From Spirochaetia bacterium (GTDB taxonomy: Bacteria; Spirochaetota; UBA4802; UBA5550): 5,814 nucleotides of DNA. The position numbers were made by a program, and so were the translations under genes. Of this stretch, positions 1 through 5,660 are shown piece by piece. Numbering within the stretch: position 1 is the first letter of the stretch; every line of letters starts with the position of its first letter. Below the pieces are notes generated by a model. That model saw only the letters and a list, made by a program, of their open reading frames with translations. It was not told where the DNA came from and searched no databases. The stretch lies in assembly GCA_031289575.1 (NCBI GenBank), contig JAITPE010000120.1, positions 1 to 5,814 on the forward strand, given 5' to 3'.

Positions 1-4
1 ATGG

Positions 5-13
5 TGTTATAAT
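5..13 (+). promoter_or_regulatory. Extended -10 promoter element upstream of the small ORF and carA
   Basis: The sequence TGTTATAAT contains a perfect TATAAT hexamer at 8-13 preceded by TG at 5-6, which is the extended -10 pattern (TGnTATAAT) used by sigma-70-type polymerases. Any -35 box would lie left of the window, and extended -10 promoters often do without a good one. Transcription would be expected to start about seven bases downstream, near position 20, right at the GGAGG ribosome binding site (20-24). The leader would then be only about ten bases. It probably drives the 67-codon gene and carA as one unit. Seen: the motif. Inferred: activity and start point. Confidence 0.6.
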
Positions 14-30
14 ATTCTTGGAGGCATTAT

Positions 31-234
31 ATGTATGAAACAATAACATTAGATCCAAAAACCTTAATAATAAAATCCGATAACGAGAGCGAACTGTCCG
101 AGATTATTGATTTTATTTCTAAAAAAGGCAAAGAGGAAACTATAAAAGAATTATTGAAATTTGCTTCTGAAAATAGAAAAATTGTAAAAAATTACAAATT
201 TAATAGGGAAGAATCCTATTTAACCAAAACTTAA
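31..234 (+). CDS. Small unknown AT-rich protein, possibly antitoxin-like, upstream of carA
   Basis: This is a 67-residue protein that I do not recognise. It starts at ATG 31, six bases after GGAGG (20-24), and ends with TAA at 232-234. The N-terminus (residues about 3-16) looks like a beta strand and turn. Residues about 19-48 look strongly helical with many Lys and Glu (SELSEIIDFI, then ETIKELLKFASENRK). A short basic tail follows, with KNYKFNREESY at 53-63. A strand-helix body with a charged tail carrying an NREE motif is reminiscent of small type II antitoxins, but no toxin gene is visible and this is only an impression. The gene has about 25% G+C by hand count (51 of 204 bases), far below carA just downstream, which suggests foreign origin or unusual constraint. 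Twelve bases separate its stop from the carA start, so it should be cotranscribed with carA. Confidence 0.6.
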   Translation: MYETITLDPKTLIIKSDNESELSEIIDFISKKGKEETIKELLKFASENRKIVKNYKFNREESYLTKT

Positions 235-246
235 GAAGGAGCGGAT

Positions 247-1329
247 ATGCCCAAAACCTGCTTTCTCATATTAGAAGACGGAACCGAATTTAAAGGAAAG
301 AGTTTCGGATGCGAAGACGCTGTCTGCGGAGAGATTGTTTTTAACACCTCAATGAGCGGCTACCAGGAAATCCTCACCGACCCTTCGTATAATGGGCAGA
401 TTATAACAATGACATACCCAATGATAGGCAACTACGGGGTCAATCCCGAGGATGTCGAATCATCCAAGGTACAGGCCTCCGGTTTTGTCGTGAAAGAATA
501 CAGCAAGTCATATTCAAACTTCCGGGCGGTTATGCCGCTGTCCGATTACTTAGTACAATCCGGAGTTCCGGCAATAGAAGGCGTGGATACCAGAAAGCTT
601 ACCAAAATAATAAGGAACAGGGGCGCAATGCGAGCCGGAATTTTTTTTGAGCAAAAGGGCGCCCTTGAAACTCTGCTTGCTCATCCGCAGATGGCCGGCC
701 TTGATCTTGCGTCCGGGGTTTCCTGCGGCGAGCCCTATGTGTTCAGCAAAAGGGAGAACGCTCCGCAGGTTGCCGTGTTTGATTTCGGCGTAAAGACAAA
801 TATTCTCCGTCTTTTGGACAAGGCCGGATTCTCGGTAAAGGTTTATCCGGCAAAGACAAGCCTGCGTCAGGCGCTCGACGAGGGAGCCTCCGCGGTTTTT
901 CTTTCGAACGGTCCGGGCGACCCCGAAGCTGTTACGTACGCGGCGGATCTCGTAAGGGATATAGCGAGGGAGAAAATTCCGGCCTTTGGAATATGCCTGG
1001 GGCATCAGATAATCGGCCTTGGCCTCGGCGCGCTTACCTACAAGCTCAAGTTTGGGCACAGAGGCGCGAATCAGCCTGTGAGGAATTTTCTTACAGGTAA
1101 TATTGAGATCTCATCTCAGAATCACGGATTTGCCGTAAGCTATGACTCAATGAAGAATATGCCAGATATTGAACTTACGCATATCAATCTTAATGACAAT
1201 ACCGTAGAGGGGCTGCGCCACAAGACGCTGCCCATAATATCGGTACAGCATCACCCCGAGGCAAGCCCCGGGCCGCATGACGCGTTGTATTTATTTGAGC
1301 AGTTTTACGCCATGGCGGTAAAGGCGTAG
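247..1329 (+). CDS. carA: Carbamoyl-phosphate synthase small (glutamine-hydrolysing) subunit
   Basis: This subunit hydrolyses glutamine and channels ammonia to CarB, which makes carbamoyl phosphate for pyrimidine and arginine synthesis in the cytosol. The 360-residue protein is near full length (E. coli CarA is 382). Residues about 5-150 form the CarA-specific N-terminal domain, with the signature NTSMSGYQEILTDPSY at 33-48 and the YPMIGNYGVN region at 57-66. Residues about 174-358 form a class I glutamine amidotransferase domain: SNGPGDP at 220-226, nucleophile elbow GICLGHQ with Cys250, SSQNHGFAV at 289-297, and HHPEASPGPHD with His336 and Glu338 completing the catalytic triad. The start ATG 247 follows AAGGAG (236-241) at a 5-base spacing. 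The gene sits 12 bp behind the small ORF. carB is not next to it: the downstream gene converges, with its stop one base away. No PyrR-type or arginine attenuator is visible in the short gap before it. Confidence 0.97.
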   Translation: MPKTCFLILEDGTEFKGKSFGCEDAVCGEIVFNTSMSGYQEILTDPSYNGQIITMTYPMIGNYGVNPEDVESSKVQASGFVVKEYSKSYSNFRAVMPLSDYLVQSGVPAIEGVDTRKLTKIIRNRGAMRAGIFFEQKGALETLLAHPQMAGLDLASGVSCGEPYVFSKRENAPQVAVFDFGVKTNILRLLDKAGFSVKVYPAKTSLRQALDEGASAVFLSNGPGDPEAVTYAADLVRDIAREKIPAFGICLGHQIIGLGLGALTYKLKFGHRGANQPVRNFLTGNIEISSQNHGFAVSYDSMKNMPDIELTHINLNDNTVEGLRHKTLPIISVQHHPEASPGPHDALYLFEQFYAMAVKA

Positions 1330-1330
1330 A

Positions 1331-2107
1331 TCACCTGCCAATAACATCTAATGGAATTTGTATATCGTTGATCGTCTTCACCTTCATTGGAACATTTACC
1401 TTCAGGCTGTCAATTGCCACGTCAAAACGCCAGGCGGCCTTTGAGACGATGGAGATTTTTTTAAACATAAAGCTTTCGCCGTATTTTTTCGCGCCCGAGA
1501 AATAGAAGTCTGTCTCACTTCTGTTCGATTTATCCATAATCTTTATTTTATCCGGTATATCGTTTTTAAAAGAAATCGTTTCGTAATACCTGCTGTTTTC
1601 AAGAATCAGGTATGATGTTTTACTGTCGGCGGAAAGTACCGCTTCTTTTACCGTGTAGCCGTCAATGACCGGAATTCTTCCGGTCATGATGTCGTGGACA
1701 ACCGGGTAATCCAAGTTCACATTCCACAGTGAACGGAAATCAATTGTGTTTTTATTGTACCTGTACAGCTTTTTTTCACTTGGAAAATACATGACGACGC
1801 TTTCACCATCGTTGAACATCATGCTGATTGGGCTCTTGAAAATAAAGTCGGTGAAAAAAAGACTGAGCCTCGCCGCGGTCTTGTCGAACTGCGCGTTTCC
1901 GTTAAGTTTGTACTTCTGATTGTTCATAAGAGCTTCGGCGGTAAATGTCATATCGTACGACACGGGCGCGCTGTTATTTATAAGGGTAATTTTTTCCAGC
2001 AGTGCGCGGGCGTCACCCTGAGCCGCGCTCTGGGTGACGTTCTTTTCGGCGGATGAACAGCATATAAAAAAAAGCATGAGAAGCGGAATTATTTTGCTTT
2101 GTTTCAT
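1331..2107 (-). CDS. Putative outer-membrane lipoprotein, LolA/LolB-like (DUF4292-type)
   Basis: This is a 258-residue exported protein. Residues 1-17 form a lipoprotein-style signal: Lys at 2 and 5, a hydrophobic run at 6-15, then Cys16-Cys17 followed by SSAEKN. The lipobox is atypical, FFIC or FICC, so either cysteine could be the lipidated one. The mature part alternates short polar and aromatic strands (YDMTFTAEAL at 51-60, YKLNGNAQFDKTAARLSLFF at 66-85, SVVMYFPSEKKLYRY at 103-117, ETISFKNDIPDKIKI at 176-190, RFDVAIDSLKVNVP at 227-240). This is the pattern of the half-open beta barrel of LolA/LolB and DUF4292 proteins, which bind lipid or lipoprotein acyl chains. The assignment is by fold impression, not by a signature motif. 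Its ATG overlaps the stop of the upstream TPR gene (ATGA), and a GAGGG (2117-2121) inside that gene can serve as ribosome binding site. A TPR gene followed by a LolB-like lipoprotein gene is, as I recall, a recurring pair in several diderm phyla. A role in lipoprotein delivery or envelope assembly is inferred. Confidence 0.8.
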   Translation of the reverse strand: MKQSKIIPLLMLFFICCSSAEKNVTQSAAQGDARALLEKITLINNSAPVSYDMTFTAEALMNNQKYKLNGNAQFDKTAARLSLFFTDFIFKSPISMMFNDGESVVMYFPSEKKLYRYNKNTIDFRSLWNVNLDYPVVHDIMTGRIPVIDGYTVKEAVLSADSKTSYLILENSRYYETISFKNDIPDKIKIMDKSNRSETDFYFSGAKKYGESFMFKKISIVSKAAWRFDVAIDSLKVNVPMKVKTINDIQIPLDVIGR

Positions 2108-3972
2108 TTATCGAGTCCCTCTACTTTTGCCCGTATGGTCAGGTTGTTTTCCAATTCCAAGGATTTTTTCCAGTACTTCAAAGCCTGTTCGTGTTTTCCC
2201 AATTTGCTGTATACGTCGCCTATGTGGTCGTACACTGTTGAGTCGGGGGCGTGTTCTATGTCGAGCTGCCTTTCGGCCTCGAGCAGCTGCGCGAGGGCTT
2301 CGCCGTACATCCCCTTTCTAAAATATGCCCAGCCCAATGAATCAAGATAGGCGCCGTTACCTGGATCTTTTTCAAGAGCTTTGCGGATCAGTATGAAAGA
2401 ACGCTCCACATTCATGTTTTGGTCGGCGTAAAGGTAGCCGAGGTAATTGTTCACGCGCGCGCTCTCAGGGCTGCGCTCCAACGCTTTTTCAAGATAGCTT
2501 ACGGCCTCTTTAATTTTATTGCGCTTCTCGCATGTTATAGCCAAATAGAAATAGTAACTCTCGTGCTTGTTGTCAAGTTCAACAGCCTTGAGCAGATTTT
2601 TTTCTGCCGCACTGTAATTCATATCCTGCATTGAAAATATGCCGTGGTAGAAATACGGCTGCGCGTTATTCGGCTGGTCCGCAATTACCATATCAAAGTA
2701 CTTAAAGGCTTCAATATAATTTCTATTAAGGCCGTACACATAGCCTATGTGCAGCATCATATCCGGACTCGGCTTTAATTCGTTTGCCTTTTTATAATTC
2801 AGCACGGCGAGGGAATAGCTGCCCGTGTCTTCATGAATCCTGCCGAGATAGTAAAAGGCTGCTGCAAGGCTGCCGTCGAGTTCGGCCGCCTTTCTAAAAC
2901 AGCGCATTGCCGCGCCGCGGAGATTGGCCTTATATGCTATGACTCCGGATGTCAGGAGTTCATTGAGCATTTCGTCCGCGGCTCCGCTTCTGCTGTAAAT
3001 ATTCGCGAGAGCGAGATGATATGATAAAGTATACGGATTATAGCGCTCGATATTCTGCAGCGCTTCCATGGCCTCCTTGTCTTTTTTTGCCATCTCAAGG
3101 TAAAGGCCGCGGGCGATAATTCCGTAAACGGAATTATCTTTTGTGCCGGCGCGCAGATAGTGCAGCGCCGGCGCTTTATCCTGTATATAGAGAACCTGTC
3201 CCATGATACTGTTCATTACAGGATTCTCCGGGAAGGCCGAGAGATAGGCCGAGGCTGTTTCCTCGGCCTTCTCGAGGTTGAGAAACTCCATGTAGAGCAT
3301 GGCCAGCATGTATGTTGTACGCAGGTTTGATTTATTTAGTTCGTATGCGGTTTCATAATATTTCAGAGCTTCGTTCAGGTTGTTGCCCTGAAAGGCCATG
3401 TAGCCCAGATAGTAGCATGCGTATTCCCTATAGTAAAGGCCGGCAGGGGATTCGTTGTTCATGTCCAGAATCTTTTTGAATGACTCCCCTGATTTTTTTG
3501 AGTCGTTCATTTTTTTGAGATAATGCTCTCCAAGCGCGAAGCGCATGTCTACGGAGTCGGGATTTGCCGCGCAGTACTCTTCAAGAACAGCGGCGGCATC
3601 CTCGTTCTTGTTCATGCCGGCGTAAATGGAAAAAATCCTGTTGTAGGGTTCGGCGTTTTGCGGATTTTCGGTGATGGCCTTGCGGGCGTATTCGATGGAC
3701 TTTGCGTTGTCATCAAGATAAAGGAAGCAGTCCGATATTTGATTGTACACCCTGCCTAATTCCCTGCCCGAACGTTCGGCCATGAAGAGGTACTCCAAAG
3801 CCTTTGCTGTTTTGCCGCGGTCGCGCGAGGCAATGCCGTCATTTTTTAAGCCGACCCCCCGGCTGTAATAGAGCCAATCCTCGGCGTTTTCCGGCTCGGC
3901 CGCGTGCAGGGAGAGAGCCGCCGCGCCCGCAATTAAGATATATTTTATAAAAGTTGTTGACCTGCCAAACAT
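2104..3972 (-). CDS. Exported tetratricopeptide-repeat protein
   Basis: This is a 622-residue protein made almost entirely of TPR helices. Residues 1-25 are a signal sequence with a hydrophobic core (YILIAGAAALSLHAA) and probable cleavage near Ala24, so the repeats should be periplasmic or membrane associated. Residues about 30-610 contain well over ten TPR units. The clearest are at 181-214 (YYLGYMAFQGNNLNEALKYY), 371-400 (AAFYYLGRIHEDTGSYSLAV), 404-436, 438-470, 472-503, 505-538, 541-574 (DSLGWAYFRKGMYGEAL) and 580-612 (YDHIGDVYSKLGKHEQALKY). TPR arrays act as protein-binding scaffolds; no catalytic domain is seen. The frame extends to a TTG at 3981, but I chose ATG 3972 because the predicted promoter overlaps that TTG. 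Neither start has a Shine-Dalgarno sequence. The gene is the first of a two-gene operon and shares an ATGA overlap with the lipoprotein gene, which points to joint action in envelope lipoprotein handling (inference). Confidence 0.93.
   Translation of the reverse strand: MFGRSTTFIKYILIAGAAALSLHAAEPENAEDWLYYSRGVGLKNDGIASRDRGKTAKALEYLFMAERSGRELGRVYNQISDCFLYLDDNAKSIEYARKAITENPQNAEPYNRIFSIYAGMNKNEDAAAVLEEYCAANPDSVDMRFALGEHYLKKMNDSKKSGESFKKILDMNNESPAGLYYREYACYYLGYMAFQGNNLNEALKYYETAYELNKSNLRTTYMLAMLYMEFLNLEKAEETASAYLSAFPENPVMNSIMGQVLYIQDKAPALHYLRAGTKDNSVYGIIARGLYLEMAKKDKEAMEALQNIERYNPYTLSYHLALANIYSRSGAADEMLNELLTSGVIAYKANLRGAAMRCFRKAAELDGSLAAAFYYLGRIHEDTGSYSLAVLNYKKANELKPSPDMMLHIGYVYGLNRNYIEAFKYFDMVIADQPNNAQPYFYHGIFSMQDMNYSAAEKNLLKAVELDNKHESYYFYLAITCEKRNKIKEAVSYLEKALERSPESARVNNYLGYLYADQNMNVERSFILIRKALEKDPGNGAYLDSLGWAYFRKGMYGEALAQLLEAERQLDIEHAPDSTVYDHIGDVYSKLGKHEQALKYWKKSLELENNLTIRAKVEGLDK
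3115..3172. repeat. Two back-to-back perfect inverted repeats inside the TPR gene
   Basis: The first is a 10-bp perfect stem (3115-3124 with 3129-3138) around the 4-base loop TAAA. Read on +, it is followed by TTTT at 3139-3142. The second is an 8-bp perfect stem GCCGGCGC (3145-3152) with GCGCCGGC (3165-3172) around a 12-base loop. Both lie in coding sequence for residues about 266-288 of the TPR protein. On + the first looks like a weak intrinsic terminator that would stop antisense transcription; on - they could be mRNA hairpins. They may equally be chance products of codon choice. Confidence 0.45.
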
Positions 3973-3980
3973 GTTGTACA

Positions 3981-4007
3981 ATTATTATTACGCGATTTAA
4001 ATGTCAA
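3981..4007 (-). promoter_or_regulatory. Promoter of the TPR/lipoprotein operon, predicted leaderless
   Basis: On the minus strand there is a perfect -35 hexamer TTGACA (complement of 4002-4007). Fifteen bases later comes AATAAT (complement of 3981-3986), which matches five of six bases of TATAAT. The -10 box ends only eight bases before ATG 3972, so transcription would start within a few bases of the start codon. This agrees with the absence of any Shine-Dalgarno sequence there. The 15-bp spacer is shorter than the optimal 17, so strength may be modest or dependent on a factor. Confidence 0.6.
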
Positions 4008-4055
4008 ACCTGATTTTGTAACAAAAACCCTGTTTTATTCCATATTATGGGAAAA

Positions 4056-4061
4056 TATAAA
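4056..4061 (+). promoter_or_regulatory. Candidate -10 box for the zinc metallopeptidase gene
   Basis: TATAAA lies 28 bases upstream of ATG 4090 in the 117-bp divergent spacer. TATTAT at 4043-4048 is an alternative. No convincing -35 box stands at the right distance from either; TTGTAA at 4016-4021 is about 21 bases from the second. The promoter must be in this spacer because the neighbouring gene diverges, but its exact position is uncertain. Confidence 0.3.
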
Positions 4062-4089
4062 AAACAGCATTAAATCACAGGAGGAACCA

Positions 4090-4788
4090 ATGTTTTTCGG
4101 AATTGATCCGCTTTATATTATGATGATGATTCCGGTATTTTTGCTTTCCGCCTTTTCGTCTCTGAGGGTAAAAAGCGCGTTCAAAAAATACTCGAAGGTC
4201 TATACGCGCTCAGGTCTTACCGGAGCCGAAATTGCCAGGAAAATATTGGACAAAAACGGCCTTTCTGATATCAATGTGGTAGAAACAACCGGATTTTTGT
4301 CCGATCACTATGATCCGACAAAAAAGGTTGTGCGCCTCTCGCCCGATGTATACAGGAACGCGACAATATCGGCCGTAGGCGTTGCCGCTCATGAAACAGG
4401 CCATGCCATACAGCACAAAAACTTGTACCGCCCACTTGTTTTCAGAAACATGATGGTGCCCGTAGCCTCTATCGGGTCAAATTTCGCGTGGATAATAATA
4501 ATGGCCGGTTTTTTCATGGGCGCTCTTGGGCTTGTGAAGGCGGGCATCGCGCTTTTCAGCCTTGTGGTTTTCTTTCAACTGCTCACACTGCCGGTTGAAT
4601 TTAACGCGTCCTCAAGGGCAAAGAAAATCCTCGCGTCGGATGGATTGGTAAGCAGCGCGGAACTCGCCGGCGTCAACAGCGTTCTCTCCGCCGCCGCGAT
4701 GACATATGTGGCTGCCGCTACATCGGCCATTATGACGCTCATTTACTTTCTTTTAAGATCCGGCCTTCTTGGAGGCCGCGACGACTGA
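4090..4788 (+). CDS. YugP-family membrane zinc metallopeptidase (Zn_peptidase_2)
   Basis: This is a 232-residue membrane protease, about the size of B. subtilis YugP. Residues 7-25 form a first membrane segment, followed by a charged linker (RVKSAFKKYSKVYTRSGLTG). The catalytic helix carries HETGH at 101-105 within AAHETGHAIQHKNLYRP, where His101 and His105 would bind zinc and Glu102 would activate water. LPVEFNASSRAKK at 167-179 provides the likely third ligand, Glu170. Further membrane segments lie at about 123-147, 150-168 and 201-222. FLSDHYDPTKKVVRLSP (69-85) just before the HExxH helix is typical of this family and separates it from HtpX. The family is broadly conserved, but its substrate is unknown; a role in membrane protein turnover is inferred. 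ATG 4090 follows AGGAGG (4079-4084) with 5-base spacing. Its last 50 bases overlap the end of the convergent gene. Confidence 0.93.
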   Translation: MFFGIDPLYIMMMIPVFLLSAFSSLRVKSAFKKYSKVYTRSGLTGAEIARKILDKNGLSDINVVETTGFLSDHYDPTKKVVRLSPDVYRNATISAVGVAAHETGHAIQHKNLYRPLVFRNMMVPVASIGSNFAWIIIMAGFFMGALGLVKAGIALFSLVVFFQLLTLPVEFNASSRAKKILASDGLVSSAELAGVNSVLSAAAMTYVAAATSAIMTLIYFLLRSGLLGGRDD

Positions 4789-5566
4789 AGGCTTTCATCC
4801 TGAAGTCGTCGATTATACCGCGCGCCTGCTCGGCAATGGCGAGCAGGGCGCCGTATCCGGTAAGGCCCGAAAATATATTGACAACGGCCTTCTTTGTGTT
4901 GTCCTCAATAAATAGCTTGTTGAAACGCAGCGGAGTCTCCAAGTTCTTTGCCTGCCGGTCAACAATCCCCTCGCAAAGATCTATTATTTCGTGAAGCAGA
5001 AATGCGCACGATTTGAGGTAATCTGTTGTGTCCCTTTCTATCTCAATGTTTGCTGCGTCCTGGCGTGAGACGAGAAGAATGTGATCCTGAATTCTTTTCG
5101 GGTGCCGGGCCCCCATGTTTACGGCAAGAAAGAAAAGTTCATCCTCATATTTTATAGTCATCTCTTTGGATGAGTCATCTATATCAAGAATTCTAAAAAC
5201 CTGAAAGTAATGTTGGGCGAATTCATCCATTGCCCCGTAAAAATGGCATATTTCGAAGCCGGCCTTTTGGTGAAACTCAATCTTGGGGTACTTTTTTATT
5301 TTGGCGGTATTCTCTTCTATTATGCTTTCAACCGTTGCGGAGAATGGTTTCTCCGCGGCCTTCTTGTCGTACTTTTCCTTGAGTTTTTCCAAGAATGTTA
5401 TTTCGGAAAGAAAGAAACCCTCTAATTCCATTCTGTTTTTGATGGCCATGTGGTAGCGCTCTTCGAAACCGTCCGGGTTGAACCAGGCTTCGCCGTGTTT
5501 CTTCCCGTACTCGTAGTACTTTGAGCGGATTTTAGAAACAATCTGATTTATGTCTTCTTTATCCAT
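4739..5566 (-). CDS. Conserved-looking protein of unknown function, cytosolic and mostly helical
   Basis: This is a 275-residue protein that I cannot assign to a family. It has no signal sequence or clear membrane segment. Visible parts: a charged helical N-terminus (1-25); an aromatic patch AWFNPDGFEERYHMAIKNR (27-45); a Lys/Glu-rich helical stretch (50-95, SEITFLEKLKEKYDKKAAEK); a region with many His and aromatic residues (99-123, including HQKAGFEICHFYGAMDEFAQHY); a strand-rich centre (125-150); then a helical C-terminal half (175-255) with LHEIIDLCEG and GLTGYGALLAIAEQARG. Scattered His and Glu residues might bind a metal, but no known motif is recognised. The frame extends to TTG at 5602; ATG 5566 is preferred because the extra residues look nonnative. 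Neither start has a Shine-Dalgarno sequence. Its 3' end overlaps the convergent peptidase gene by 50 bp. Confidence 0.8.
   Translation of the reverse strand: MDKEDINQIVSKIRSKYYEYGKKHGEAWFNPDGFEERYHMAIKNRMELEGFFLSEITFLEKLKEKYDKKAAEKPFSATVESIIEENTAKIKKYPKIEFHQKAGFEICHFYGAMDEFAQHYFQVFRILDIDDSSKEMTIKYEDELFFLAVNMGARHPKRIQDHILLVSRQDAANIEIERDTTDYLKSCAFLLHEIIDLCEGIVDRQAKNLETPLRFNKLFIEDNTKKAVVNIFSGLTGYGALLAIAEQARGIIDDFRMKAFSRRGLQEGRILKESK
4779..4811. repeat. Inverted repeat at the convergent gene junction
   Basis: CGACGACT (4779-4786) pairs perfectly with AGTCGTCG (4804-4811) across a 17-base loop. It starts in the last codons of the peptidase gene, spans its TGA (4786-4788), and lies in the end of the opposite gene. 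No T-run follows on either strand, so it is not a classical intrinsic terminator. It could still protect or pause the 3' ends of both transcripts. The same stretch has a direct repeat CTGAAG (4785-4790 and 4800-4805). Confidence 0.4.
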
Positions 5567-5610
5567 AACGGCAAGAAGAACGCATAGCGAAAATTTGGGC
5601 AAGTAAATTA

Positions 5611-5624
5611 TTTGGGGTCAGAGC
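5611..5624 (+). repeat. TTTGGGGTCAGAGC motif, possible relic of a REP/RAYT-type element
   Basis: From memory, a GGGGTCAGAG core is commonly found dispersed in bacterial genomes next to IS200-like Y1 (REP-associated) transposase genes, often with an inverted partner TCTGACCCC. Here only one copy is present, no transposase gene is in the window, and I found no inverted partner. It may be a solo remnant or a chance match. Basis: the sequence plus recollection of the motif. Confidence 0.35.
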
Positions 5625-5630
5625 AAGGGT

Positions 5631-5644
5631 CCTCCGTCCTCCGT
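5631..5644 (+). repeat. Two-copy tandem repeat of CCTCCGT
   Basis: CCTCCGT at 5631-5637 is repeated exactly at 5638-5644, followed by CGCCCG. This is a G+C-rich patch in an otherwise A/T-rich spacer, directly after the GGGGTCAGAGC motif. It may be a slippage duplication. On the minus strand it contains purine-rich GGAGG cores, but no start codon at a useful distance uses them. Confidence 0.6.
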
Positions 5645-5660
5645 CGCCCGTTTTCTCTCC

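Noticed and set aside
550..1059. Long open frame of 169 codons on the minus strand inside carA
   Set aside because: It is antisense to the conserved carA coding sequence, starts with GTG without a ribosome binding site, and its translation resembles no protein; it is a shadow of carA codon use.
1309..1318. CGCCATGGCG palindrome just before the carA stop, considered as a terminator
   Set aside because: It has no loop and no T-run on either strand, and it encodes ordinary carA residues (YAMAV).
247..1329. Reading the amidotransferase as TrpG or PabA
   Set aside because: The long CarA-specific N-terminal domain with NTSMSGYQEILTDPSY is present; TrpG and PabA consist of the amidotransferase domain only.
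2034..2350. Two overlapping plus-strand frames across the TPR/lipoprotein junction
   Set aside because: They oppose two well-supported minus-strand genes, lack ribosome binding sites, and give Cys/Arg/Ser-rich translations typical of shadow frames.
3247..3268. GGCCGAGG...CCTCGGCC perfect 8-bp inverted repeat in the TPR gene
   Set aside because: It is embedded in codons for a KAEETASAY helix with repeated GAG/GCC-type codons and has no T-run; likely a by-product of codon usage.
3973..3981. TTG at 3981 as start of the TPR protein
   Set aside because: It overlaps the predicted -10 box and has no ribosome binding site; ATG 3972 is three codons later and fits a normal signal peptide.
4090..4788. 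Reading the HExxH protein as HtpX (M48)
   Set aside because: Spacing, the FLSDHYDP...VRLSP stretch before the motif and the LPVEFNASSRA third-ligand segment match the YugP/Zn_peptidase_2 family instead.
5567..5602. TTG at 5602 as start of the unknown minus-strand protein
   Set aside because: The 12 extra residues would give a hydrophobic stub on an otherwise soluble, charged N-terminus, and no ribosome binding site precedes it; ATG 5566 is simpler.
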